The translations under genes were made by a program, and so were the position numbers. Positions 15,763 to 21,574 of a DNA stretch of 21,574 nucleotides are shown here, in pieces. The notes beneath the pieces were generated by a model. That model was not told where the DNA came from. It saw only the letters and a list, made by a program, of their open reading frames with translations, and did no database searches. The stretch comes from an uncultured Ruminococcus sp. (GTDB taxonomy: Bacteria > Bacillota > Clostridia > Oscillospirales > Acutalibacteraceae): positions 1-21,574 of the forward strand of contig CACYDE010000076.1 of NCBI GenBank assembly GCA_902773045.1, written 5' to 3'. Position 1 is the stretch's first letter, and the number at the start of each line of letters is the position of its first letter.

Positions 15763-17004
15763 TTATCCGAGAATGCTTATCAAAACACCTGCAGCAACTG
15801 CCGAACCAACTACGCCTGCAACATTCGGACCCATCGCATGCATAAGAAGGAAGTTTGACGGATTTTCTTCCTGACCAACCTTCTGTGAAACTCTCGCAGC
15901 CATCGGAACAGCGGAAACACCTGCGGAACCGATGAGAGGATTGACTTTTCCGCCGGTCGCTTTGCACATGATTTTTCCGAACAAAACACCGAAAGCTGTA
16001 CCCATGCAGAATGCAAAAAGTCCCAAACAAATAATTCCGATCGTCTTCCATGAAAGGAACACCTGACCTGTAGCCGTGGAACCAACGGAAAGACCAAGGA
16101 ATATTGTAATGATATTCATAAGTTCGTTCTGAGCAGTTTTGGCGATTCTGTCGACAACGCCGGACTCTCTCATAAGATTTCCGAACATAAGCATACCTAT
16201 AAGAGTCGTTGCATCGGGAAGAAGCAGCGCAACCACAACGGTAACAATGATCGGGAACAGGATCTTCTCAAGCTTTGAAACAGAACGAAGCTGAGTCATC
16301 TTGATTGAACGTTCTTTTTTAGTTGTGAGAAGTCTCATGATCGGAGGCTGAATGATCGGGACAAGCGCCATATAGGAATAAGCCGCAACAGCAATAGGAC
16401 CGAGAAGCTCAGCTGCGAGAATCGATGTTACATAAATCGCCGTAGGACCGTCCGCACCGCCTATGATTCCGATAGCGCCGGCTTCTGTCGGGCTGAAACC
16501 AAGGATAATAGCTCCGATGAATGTGATGAAGATACCGATCTGAGCCGCAGCTCCGAGAATAAAGCTTTTAGGATTTGAGATCAAAGGACCAAAATCGGTC
16601 ATAGCGCCGATTCCGAGGAAGATAAGCGGAGGATAAATTCCAAGCTTAACTCCCTGGTAGAGATAGAACAGCAGTCCGCCCGAGGTAGGTTTGTTGTAAT
16701 ATGTAACGCCGTCGATCACGGTTTTCGCGTAAGTGACTATTTCACCGGGGTGATCGGCATTGTAAACATCAACGGGGATAAGCTCCGTTGAACCTCCGAG
16801 AGCTATCGCGGGACACAGGTTTACAAGAAGCATTCCGACAGCGATCGGAAGAAGAACCAAAGGCTCGTACTGCTTGCGGATCGCGAGATAAATCAAAAGA
16901 AATGATATCAATATCATTACATAGTTTCGCCAGTTCAGTGAAACGAAAGCCGAATCTCCAAGAATCCCGAGAATGGATTCCCACAGTTTAGTTAAAATTT
17001 CCAA
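15763..17004 (-). CDS. oadB: Sodium ion-translocating decarboxylase, beta subunit (OadB/GcdB/MmdB family)
   Basis: A 413-residue polytopic membrane protein that couples decarboxylation of carboxybiotin to sodium export. Residues matching those studied in Klebsiella OadB are present: Asp 185 in GGADGPTAIYVTSILA, and Asn 355, Ser 364 and Arg 371 in NPLIGSAGVSAVPMAARV. SVGSTATGQVFL and FLLMHAMGPNVAGVVG are further family blocks. TTG at 17004 has AAGGAG 10 nt upstream. It follows oadG by 27 bp. Neither the carboxyltransferase alpha subunit nor a biotin carrier is in the window, so the substrate (oxaloacetate, methylmalonyl-CoA or glutaconyl-CoA) cannot be fixed from this locus. The aspartate aminotransferase downstream mildly favours oxaloacetate. 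Confidence 0.95.
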   Translation of the reverse strand: MEILTKLWESILGILGDSAFVSLNWRNYVMILISFLLIYLAIRKQYEPLVLLPIAVGMLLVNLCPAIALGGSTELIPVDVYNADHPGEIVTYAKTVIDGVTYYNKPTSGGLLFYLYQGVKLGIYPPLIFLGIGAMTDFGPLISNPKSFILGAAAQIGIFITFIGAIILGFSPTEAGAIGIIGGADGPTAIYVTSILAAELLGPIAVAAYSYMALVPIIQPPIMRLLTTKKERSIKMTQLRSVSKLEKILFPIIVTVVVALLLPDATTLIGMLMFGNLMRESGVVDRIAKTAQNELMNIITIFLGLSVGSTATGQVFLSWKTIGIICLGLFAFCMGTAFGVLFGKIMCKATGGKVNPLIGSAGVSAVPMAARVSQKVGQEENPSNFLLMHAMGPNVAGVVGSAVAAGVLISILG

Positions 17005-17031
17005 GACAACACTTCTCCTTTACACCAAAAT

Positions 17032-17433
17032 TCAGAAAGAGCGTGTATTTTCCGCCACTCCGGCAGATTTCCACACCGAACGTCTTTTGGATGACTTTTT
17101 GATTGACTTGATCTTCACCGAACCTTCTCCGAAAATAACCTCGATCGCAGCGGCTATCGCAGCGACGATCTCTCCGGGAACGGTTCCGTCATCCTCCTGC
17201 GGTTCTTCTTCAACAACCGCAGCCTCAGCTTTTTCCGCAGCAGGCTCGCTCTTCGCAGTCTCGACTTTCTCGTTTTTCTCTTTTTCGCTGTTCTTTTCGC
17301 TGATCCTGTTCTGTGCATTATAAACTAACGTACTGTACACTTTAATGATCAGAATAAGCAAAACAAGAACGGAAAAAACGATAACGATACCTGTCAGAAG
17401 AATAGCCAAGCCAAGCTTCAGATTTTCCAACAT
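17032..17433 (-). CDS. oadG: Sodium ion-translocating decarboxylase, gamma subunit (OadG family)
   Basis: A 133-residue OadG-family protein. One membrane helix (about 7-33: LAILLTGIVIVFSVLVLLIL) anchors it, and the gamma subunit holds the alpha and beta subunits of the pump together. A Glu/Ala/Lys-rich linker (about 45-85) follows. The conserved end, VPGEIVAAIAAAIEVIFGEG and RSVWKSAGVAENTRSF, matches the usual OadG C-terminal pattern of an AAIAAAI helix and a Trp-containing tail. ATG at 17433 has AAGGAG 8 nt upstream; the frame's earlier start at 17490 would fall inside a leader hairpin. It is first in a two-gene operon with oadB. Confidence 0.93.
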   Translation of the reverse strand: MLENLKLGLAILLTGIVIVFSVLVLLILIIKVYSTLVYNAQNRISEKNSEKEKNEKVETAKSEPAAEKAEAAVVEEEPQEDDGTVPGEIVAAIAAAIEVIFGEGSVKIKSIKKSSKRRSVWKSAGVAENTRSF

Positions 17434-17466
17434 TTCGTTCACTCCTTGCTTATAAATTACCGTAGT

Positions 17467-17488
17467 GACGGAAAACTCAATTTCCGCC
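17467..17488 (-). promoter_or_regulatory. Hairpin in the oadG leader
   Basis: GGCGGAAA pairs with TTTCCGTC over 8 bp (one G-U) in the short leader between the promoter and the oadG ribosome site. No U tract follows, so it is not a terminator; it may stabilise the mRNA 5' end. Confidence 0.4.
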
Positions 17489-17504
17489 AAATTTTACATT
17501 TTAT

Positions 17505-17533
17505 ATTATATTATAAAATCCACAAAATTACAA
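17505..17533 (-). promoter_or_regulatory. Promoter of oadG-oadB
   Basis: -35 TTGTAA (17528-17533), 17-bp spacer and -10 TATAAT (17505-17510). A second TATAAT overlaps at 17510-17515. Leader about 65 nt. Confidence 0.72.
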
Positions 17534-17667
17534 CATTTATTACGAAATTTTAAAAAAATTTAAACGACTCTTTTATGACTTGCTGTTTCGGACAGCAATA
17601 TTCTCTTTATTCACAAATTACGGCTCAAAATAACAAAATAAAAAACAAATCTATTTTTCTTTAATTG

Positions 17668-17696
17668 TTGTTATTATTCCCAAAATATGTTATACT
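17668..17696 (+). promoter_or_regulatory. Promoter of the dCMP deaminase operon
   Basis: -35 TTGTTA (17668-17673), 17-bp spacer and extended -10 TGTTATACT (17688-17696). The leader is about 33 nt. It is divergent from oadG, about 135 bp away. Confidence 0.7.
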
Positions 17697-17735
17697 TATA
17701 TAAAACTTACTGTCAAGGGTGAAAGGAGATATTTC

Positions 17736-18218
17736 ATGAAACGAAAGGATTACATCTCATGGGACGAATATTTTATGGGGGTCTCTCTGCTTGCGGCGAA
17801 ACGAAGCAAGGATCCCAACACCCAGGTGGGAGCGTGCATTGTTGATTCGAACAATATCATCCTGTCCACAGGCTATAACGGTTTTCCCATCGGCTGTTCG
17901 GACGATGAATATCCATGGACAAGAGAAGGCGAGGAAACGAAATATCCTTACGTTGTTCACGCCGAACTCAATACTATCCTCAACGCGAACGGGAAAAATC
18001 TGAGAAATTCAAGGATCTATGTTTCTCTTTTCCCATGCAACGAATGTGCGAAAGCTATCATTCAGTCCGGGATCAAGGAAGTGATCTACCTTTCCGACAA
18101 ATATGCGGCGTCGCCAAGTACCGCAGCTTCAAAAAGAATGCTTTTATCGGCAGGAGTCAAGTTCAGACAGCTCTCCCCCTCGATCAAAACTCTTGAGATA
18201 AATTATAATATAGATTAA
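17736..18218 (+). CDS. Deoxycytidylate (dCMP) deaminase, ComEB family
   Basis: A 160-residue zinc deaminase that converts dCMP to dUMP, feeding thymidylate synthesis. The zinc site is complete: VVHAELN holds His 75 and catalytic Glu 77, and LFPCNECAKAI holds Cys 101 and Cys 104. The N-terminal SWDEYFMGVSLLAAKRSKDPNTQVGA and TGYNGFPIGCSD are typical of the dCMP deaminase/ComEB branch, not of cytidine or tRNA adenosine deaminases. Length fits the family (about 150-190). ATG at 17736 has AAAGGAG 8 nt upstream. It is first in a two-gene unit; the following membrane protein starts 16 bp after its stop. It is not linked to competence genes here. Confidence 0.95.
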   Translation: MKRKDYISWDEYFMGVSLLAAKRSKDPNTQVGACIVDSNNIILSTGYNGFPIGCSDDEYPWTREGEETKYPYVVHAELNTILNANGKNLRNSRIYVSLFPCNECAKAIIQSGIKEVIYLSDKYAASPSTAASKRMLLSAGVKFRQLSPSIKTLEINYNID

Positions 18219-18234
18219 ACGCCGAGGTTTTTGA

Positions 18235-19053
18235 ATGATAATTTCAACAATTATCGCTTTGATCTGTTTTGTTGCAGTCGTTTTTGAATGTCTGTTCATG
18301 TATAACACATTCCGAAAATGTAAAAAAGTTAACTGCAAAGTCATTTCAAGCGAAAAAAAACAAAAACGGGAAAACGGATATCTCGTTGAGGAATATTGGA
18401 ATACAGACGTAACTTTCCGCTATAAAAGCGAAGAAAAACTGTTTACGCTGAAAACCAGCACCTACTGCGTAAAAGGGCAGTCTTTGAACTGCTATTATTT
18501 TCCCGAGAAAGATATCGTTTTCAGAAAAAGAGATATGAAAAAGAAGCTGACCTCATCATCTCTCGTTGTCACGTCGGTGGGGATATTGTTTCTTCTTCTG
18601 AATTTTCTTTTTCAAATGACAGGAGTAAGCCGCCTGATAATAAAGAATATTGTCGAGATCCTTGCGGCAGTGATCTCTGCGGTATATCTTCTGATGGGAA
18701 CATGGCACGTTGGATATTCGCTGAATGCGATCAGAAAAACTTCGAAATCACGGATCATCATTACAGAGGCAAAAATAGTTGACGTGATAATGAAATCACG
18801 CCGTTATAATGAAAATATACGCAATACTTACTATCCGGTTTACCACTACTATTTCAACGGTGAATCACACGAAACCCAAAGTAAATTAAAAAGGAAAGAA
18901 CCGCCTAAGATCGGAAGCACCGCCTCCATATTTGTGGACAGAAAAAAAGGCGGTCCGGTTGAATATAACGATGTTGCAAATTCTCTGATTATGGGAATAC
19001 TATTCATCCTGATTTCGGGGCTGACCGTTTACGCAGCATGGTTTATGAAATGA
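18235..19053 (+). CDS. DUF3592-like membrane protein with internally duplicated halves
   Basis: A 272-residue membrane protein of unknown function. Hydrophobic segments lie at about 3-22, 107-127, 133-155 and 250-270. Between them are two soluble, beta-rich stretches (about 28-100 and 170-245) with the same plan: a VISSE or IVDVI strand, a charged turn, a YWNTDVTFRY or YYPVYHYYF strand, a TLKTSTYC or ETQSKLK strand, and a G-rich turn leading to a strand (GQSLNCYYFPEKD, GSTASIFVDRKKG). This helix-strands-helix repeat resembles DUF3592 proteins, in two copies. ATG at 18235 has only a weak GAGG site. A terminator follows. The link to the upstream deaminase is positional only. Confidence 0.7.
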   Translation: MIISTIIALICFVAVVFECLFMYNTFRKCKKVNCKVISSEKKQKRENGYLVEEYWNTDVTFRYKSEEKLFTLKTSTYCVKGQSLNCYYFPEKDIVFRKRDMKKKLTSSSLVVTSVGILFLLLNFLFQMTGVSRLIIKNIVEILAAVISAVYLLMGTWHVGYSLNAIRKTSKSRIIITEAKIVDVIMKSRRYNENIRNTYYPVYHYYFNGESHETQSKLKRKEPPKIGSTASIFVDRKKGGPVEYNDVANSLIMGILFILISGLTVYAAWFMK

Positions 19054-19056
19054 ATC

Positions 19057-19094
19057 AAAAAACACACGAACCTGAAAGGAACGTGTGTTTTTTT
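19057..19094. terminator. Bidirectional terminator between the DUF3592-like gene and yabR
   Basis: AAAAAACACACG and CGTGTGTTTTTTT form a 12-bp stem around a 13-nt loop. A and T flanks serve both converging transcripts. Confidence 0.93.
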
Positions 19095-19098
19095 GATA

Positions 19099-19605
19099 TT
19101 ATTTTCTTCTGGGACGTCTCGGCGCACTTTCGTTTCCACGCTTGAGAGACGATATCTTCTCATCACTCTGCTGTTTAAACTTAGACATCATATCTTCAAA
19201 AGAAGTCGGATTCGCAGTCTTCTGCCACACAAAATCTCCCGGAGAATTTGAACTTTTCATTGAAGGGCGAGGGGAACGCTTATCTCCTCTTTCTTCTCTT
19301 TGACCCTTTTGATCACGTTTGCGATAGGGGGGCTTTCCTCCGTTCGGTTTCGGCGAATCATTCTCACCGTTTTCCTGAACTTTTTTCATCGAAAGACTGA
19401 TCTTGCCGTTCTCATTGACAGCAATAACCTTGACTTTCACAGTCTGACCCTCAGAAAGGAAATCGGTGACATTCTCAACATAAGTGTTTGAAATCTCGGA
19501 AATATGTATCATACCGGATTTTCCCTCAGACAAATCCACAAAAGCTCCAAACTTAGTGATACCCGTAACCTTACCTTCTAAGATACTTCCTACTTCAATT
19601 TGCAT
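19099..19605 (-). CDS. yabR: S1 RNA-binding domain protein, YabR/general stress protein 13 family
   Basis: A 168-residue protein. Residues 1-75 are one S1 domain: EVGSILEGKVTGITKFGAFV, GKSGMIHISEIS and VKVKVIAVNENGKISLSMKK are textbook S1 strands, as in polynucleotide phosphorylase and YabR. The remaining 90 residues are low-complexity and strongly basic (Arg, Lys, Pro, Ser), with a WQKTANPTSFEDMMSKFKQ segment conserved in this family, then a basic end. RNA or ribosome binding is expected; the exact role is unclear. ATG at 19605 has GGGGGAG 11 nt upstream. It sits downstream of divIC as in Bacillus, but a palindromic repeat lies between them. Confidence 0.93.
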   Translation of the reverse strand: MQIEVGSILEGKVTGITKFGAFVDLSEGKSGMIHISEISNTYVENVTDFLSEGQTVKVKVIAVNENGKISLSMKKVQENGENDSPKPNGGKPPYRKRDQKGQREERGDKRSPRPSMKSSNSPGDFVWQKTANPTSFEDMMSKFKQQSDEKISSLKRGNESAPRRPRRK

Positions 19606-19641
19606 ACGATATAATGCTCCCCCTCAATTGTGTTACACTCT

Positions 19642-19773
19642 GTGCCGTGCGGCACTCGCAATTCGCATCCAAAATTTTTATATCGGGATAATTTTAAAAC
19701 CTGCGTTCGCAGTTCTCCGATGTTTTAAACTCACCTACCGTGCCATGCGGCACTTGCGATCGGTTGGATGCGA
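19642..19773. repeat. Second type of palindromic element, between divIC and yabR
   Basis: About 130 bp built of nested inverted repeats. The two ends carry near-identical palindromes, GTGCCGTGCGGCAC (19642-19655) and GTGCCATGCGGCAC (19740-19753). TCGCATCCAA (19663-19672) pairs with TTGGATGCGA (19764-19773), and TTTTAAAAC (19692-19700) with GTTTTAAA (19722-19729). CTGCGTTCGCAG (19701-19712) is a hairpin within it. It lacks the GCAGGAATACT core of the other repeats. No coding potential. It could form strong RNA structure in the divIC-yabR transcript. Confidence 0.7.
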
Positions 19774-19799
19774 TTTAGATTTACTTATTGTGATGTTTA

Positions 19800-20108
19800 T
19801 TAATCGCCGGCAATATTAATGAATACCCTTTCGCCCTGCTTCGAGTAGTCAAACTCCTCACGAGCTACGCGCTCAATATAAGCGTCATTCTCGGCGTCTT
19901 CAAGCTCATAGACCTGTTTTATCTCATCGTTCTTCACTTCCTGGATAACGATCTCATCATTGAGCTCCTTTAGCTGTTCTTTTCTTTCGGAAATCTCCAC
20001 CTGTTGATTAACAAGGGTAAAAACAGCATAAAAAGCGAAAATGATTAAAACAAGACTCATCGCCACGTTTATTATACGTTTCTTTTCGGGGCGTTTTTTC
20101 TTCTTCAT
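19800..20108 (-). CDS. divIC: Septum formation initiator DivIC/FtsB family protein
   Basis: A 102-residue bitopic division protein. A Lys/Arg-rich cytoplasmic start (MKKKKRPEKKR) precedes one membrane helix (about 12-34), then an extracytoplasmic coiled coil (about 36-72, with QVEISERKEQLKELNDEI). The family C-terminal motif is YIERVAREEFDYSKQGERVF. In Bacillus it pairs with FtsL and DivIB at the septum. ATG at 20108 is preferred because AAGGA lies 8 nt upstream; the in-frame ATG at 20117 abuts that site. It has its own sigma-A-type promoter after yabQ, so division needs do not depend on sporulation transcription. Confidence 0.93.
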   Translation of the reverse strand: MKKKKRPEKKRIINVAMSLVLIIFAFYAVFTLVNQQVEISERKEQLKELNDEIVIQEVKNDEIKQVYELEDAENDAYIERVAREEFDYSKQGERVFINIAGD

Positions 20109-20158
20109 TTTTATCATCCTTCTTAACAGATACAAAACAATAAGCCTACAATAAGATG

Positions 20159-20188
20159 ATTATACACTATTCAGCACCCTTATTGCAA
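20159..20188 (-). promoter_or_regulatory. Sigma-A-type promoter of divIC
   Basis: -35 TTGCAA (20183-20188), 18-bp spacer and -10 TATAAT (20159-20164), in the 89-bp gap between yabQ and divIC. Leader about 45 nt. Confidence 0.72.
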
Positions 20189-20197
20189 GCAATATTT

Positions 20198-20659
20198 TTA
20201 AATTGTTTTAAATTTTTTTCGTTCTCCATGTTTTTTTACAAAAGCACATGAAATTTGTCTGTATTTATCGTTAAAGTAACAGGCAAACTTTTCAGCACCT
20301 TTAGTTATCCATTCAAAAAACTTAACAGCTGCGCCCGAAACGAATCCGAATATTCTTCCAAGGAATTTAAAGACAAACCCACTCAGCATACCAAAAGAAA
20401 AACGATAAGAAAAGAAACCGATCAAATGCGAAAAGATCACAAAAGCCCTCAATCTTCCGTTGACCGTTACCTCGGCAAAAAGAAAGCACATCACTCCTGC
20501 GGTTGACATAAAAATAATATCCTGAGTCATTACCGCAGCTTTCGAATCAAGTCCGAGATATCTGAGCAGTCTGTACAGATCGTAATATATCCCCAGCGCT
20601 GCGCCGAAAACAAAAGCAAAATAAAAAATTTCACTTTGCTGATATACATTCAAATGCAC
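20198..20659 (-). CDS. yabQ: Spore cortex biosynthesis protein YabQ
   Basis: A 153-residue membrane protein of the YabQ family, needed in Bacillus for spore cortex formation and targeted to the forespore outer membrane. Three to four hydrophobic segments span about 10-115. FGAALGIYYDLYRLLRYL (18-35) is the clear family signature; TQDIIFMSTAGVMCFLF follows. The C-terminus is basic and soluble. The start is GTG at 20659, with a GGTG site 5 nt upstream, 16 bp after the yabP stop. Position between yabP and divIC matches Bacillus order exactly. Confidence 0.9.
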   Translation of the reverse strand: MHLNVYQQSEIFYFAFVFGAALGIYYDLYRLLRYLGLDSKAAVMTQDIIFMSTAGVMCFLFAEVTVNGRLRAFVIFSHLIGFFSYRFSFGMLSGFVFKFLGRIFGFVSGAAVKFFEWITKGAEKFACYFNDKYRQISCAFVKKHGERKKFKTI

Positions 20660-20675
20660 AAAATCACCGTCCGAT

Positions 20676-20948
20676 TCATCTGAAAATGCGCTTGAAAAAA
20701 TTCTCGTTCGGTCTGTTGTCGGTATAAATCAATGAAGAAACACAGCCCTCTACCGACAGTTCTCCGCTTTCCACCGAAAGCTTTGTTATATTAAGTTCCC
20801 TTCCCTGAATAGTCAGCTGACCGTAGTCGGTGTAAGCCACCACAGTCTGTTCATCAAAGCTGTCAACATCATTTACGCCTGAAACGGTAAGTTTTGACCG
20901 GTTATCAAGCATTATCATATTTGGTGATTTTTCCTTTTGTTCCGTCAT
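20676..20948 (-). CDS. yabP: Sporulation protein YabP (YabP/YqfC family)
   Basis: A 90-residue small soluble protein of the YabP/YqfC family, which works with YabQ in spore coat and cortex assembly. After a hydrophilic start the family pattern runs NRSKLTVSGVNDVDSFDEQT, then YGQLTIQGRELNITKLSVE and GELSVEGCVSSLIY. Length is close to the usual 100 residues. ATG at 20948 has GGGAGG 7 nt upstream. A sigma-E-like promoter lies just before it, so yabP-yabQ probably form a sporulation unit inside an otherwise vegetative cluster. Confidence 0.92.
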   Translation of the reverse strand: MTEQKEKSPNMIMLDNRSKLTVSGVNDVDSFDEQTVVAYTDYGQLTIQGRELNITKLSVESGELSVEGCVSSLIYTDNRPNENFFKRIFR

Positions 20949-20975
20949 AATTGAACCTCCCGAATAGTCTTATTA

Positions 20976-21004
20976 ATACTATGCAGATCAAAGGCTCAAT
21001 ATTC
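20976..21004 (-). promoter_or_regulatory. Sigma-E-like (mother-cell sporulation) promoter of yabP-yabQ
   Basis: On the minus strand, -35 GAATATT (20998-21004) fits the sigma-E consensus KMATATT fully. After 14 bp, -10 CATAGTAT (20976-20983) fits CATACAHT at six of eight positions. The predicted start is about 20 nt before the yabP ATG. In Bacillus subtilis yabP is transcribed by sigma-E, which supports the call. Confidence 0.65.
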
Positions 21005-21063
21005 CGACATATCATAATTAAGGCAATGCCGCACAAGAAACGTTTTACGGCTTAGCATGGTAT
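20976..21063. repeat. Probable degraded repeat remnant between rqcP and yabP
   Basis: AAGGCAATGCCGCACAAGA (21020-21038) resembles AGGGCAATACCGCACAAAG (21491-21509), part of the left arm of repeat copy 3. ATACTATGC (20976-20984) and GCATGGTAT (21055-21063) are near-perfect inverted ends. No core sequence is recognisable. It separates rqcP from yabP by 125 bp. Confidence 0.4.
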
Positions 21064-21073
21064 ATGCTCAAGA

Positions 21074-21316
21074 TCAGCTCAGAACCTTATACATCATAGG
21101 AGCTTCCTCTTTTTTTGCGTATTCGTTTACGCTGACAACCTCAGCTTTAAAAGGCTTTGAACCAAGCTGAACTTCTATAACATCTCCTATTTTAACGTTA
21201 TAGGAAGCTCTTTCGACCTTGTCGTTGACGAGAACACGTCCTGCGTCGCACGCCTCATTGGCGACCGTTCTTCTTTTTATAATTCTTGAAACCTTCAGAT
21301 ACTTATCCAATCTCAT
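21074..21316 (-). CDS. rqcP: RqcP (YabO), S4-domain ribosome quality control factor
   Basis: An 80-residue protein consisting of one S4 RNA-binding domain: MRLDKYLKVSRIIKRRTVAN, ACDAGRVLVNDKVERASYNV and KIGDVIEVQLG. Orthologues (Bacillus YabO/RqcP, distantly Hsp15) bind stalled 50S subunits carrying peptidyl-tRNA and help RqcH add C-terminal alanine tails. Length fits (Bacillus 86 residues). ATG at 21316 has AAGGAG 7 nt upstream. First gene of the minus-strand cluster visible here. A weak promoter may lie just upstream (TTAACG, 16 bp, TACAAT on the minus strand, around 21350-21380). Confidence 0.95.
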   Translation of the reverse strand: MRLDKYLKVSRIIKRRTVANEACDAGRVLVNDKVERASYNVKIGDVIEVQLGSKPFKAEVVSVNEYAKKEEAPMMYKVLS

Positions 21317-21413
21317 AATATTCTCCTTGATAATAAATAATATAGCCTATTGTAAAATCAAAAAATCATTCGTTAATAATTTTCCCCAAAACAGATGCGC
21401 AGAAAATAAAATT

Positions 21414-21448
21414 CGGTGCAGACCTACGCCAAAGCCAAGCCTGCACCG
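21414..21448 (-). terminator. Terminator of a minus-strand gene beyond the window
   Basis: CGGTGCAG (21414-21421) pairs with CTGCACCG (21441-21448), and on the minus strand AATTTTATTTT follows. It lies upstream of rqcP, so it should end transcription of a gene past the right edge. Confidence 0.7.
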
Positions 21449-21452
21449 GTGA

Positions 21453-21574
21453 TAAGGAACTGTGAAGAAATAAATTTTCAATTTATGCTTAGGGCAATAC
21501 CGCACAAAGATTGTGCCGAAGATGCGCAGTAGATTTTTTCGGCAGAGTGCATAAAAACGCCGCAGGAATACTGA
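21453..21574 (+). repeat. Palindromic dispersed element, copy 3 (right end outside window)
   Basis: The left end is TAAGGAACTGTGAAG, the same terminal sequence that closes copy 1 in inverted orientation. TCAATTTATGCTTAGG (21478-21493) repeats the window's first bases (1-16) apart from slight drift after. A hairpin GCACAA/TTGTGC lies at about 21502-21516. The core GCAGGAATACTGA begins at 21562 and is cut by the window end. Inner arm sequence differs from copy 1. No coding frame. Confidence 0.8.

Noticed and set aside
19606..19799. tRNA or other known structured RNA in the divIC-yabR gap
   Set aside because: Strong hairpins are present but no cloverleaf, T-loop or CCA; explained better as a palindromic repeat.
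1..21574. CRISPR array, defence island, prophage or insertion sequence
   Set aside because: No regularly spaced repeats, no cas, nuclease-helicase, integrase or transposase genes; gene content is housekeeping.

Overview
The window reads as chromosomal DNA of a low-to-moderate GC, Gram-positive, anaerobic, spore-forming Clostridia member, most like Ruminococcus and other Oscillospiraceae. The basis is the conserved rqcP-yabP-yabQ-divIC-yabR order, a sodium-pump decarboxylase pair (oadG-oadB), a two-gene SUF-like minimal Fe-S system, separate secD and secF, and frequent TTG starts with strong AGGAG ribosome sites. The taxonomic placement is inference. I see no phage, CRISPR, tRNA, rRNA or transposase gene.

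Layout. Positions 1-137 hold a palindromic repeat cut by the window edge. Positions 277-1198 (minus) carry rpsO with a long leader and an XRE regulator. Positions 1788-8000 (plus) carry ruvX, a second palindromic repeat that supplies the end of ruvX, an O-antigen-ligase-like membrane protein and a heterodimeric ABC exporter. Positions 7843-9471 (plus) are smsC-smsB. Positions 9530-17433 (minus) carry a membrane-anchored PP2C phosphatase, an unknown membrane protein, secD-secF behind a structured leader, a type Ic aspartate aminotransferase and oadG-oadB. Positions 17736-19053 (plus) carry a dCMP deaminase and a duplicated DUF3592-like membrane protein. Positions 19099-21316 (minus) carry the rqcP-yabP-yabQ-divIC-yabR cluster. 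Positions 21414-21574 hold a terminator and another palindromic repeat, cut by the end.

Most genes are housekeeping: translation and ribosome rescue (rpsO, rqcP, yabR), protein export (secDF), cell division (divIC), sporulation (yabP, yabQ), Fe-S assembly (smsCB), DNA/RNA processing (ruvX), dNTP supply (dCMP deaminase), signalling (PP2C), and sodium energetics and amino acid metabolism (oadGB, aspartate aminotransferase). Promoters are unusually readable: sigma-A-type sites with 16-18 bp spacers precede rpsO, smsC, PP2C, secD, aspartate aminotransferase, oadG, dCMP deaminase and divIC, and a sigma-E-like site precedes yabP.

The least explained content is a family of intergenic palindromic elements. 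Three copies (1-137, 2202-2361, 21453-end) share an asymmetric core beginning GCAGGAATACTRACGTATTT, but the palindromic arms around it differ. One copy encodes the last codons and stop of ruvX. A different palindromic element lies between divIC and yabR, and a likely remnant lies between rqcP and yabP. A long leader RNA candidate precedes secD.
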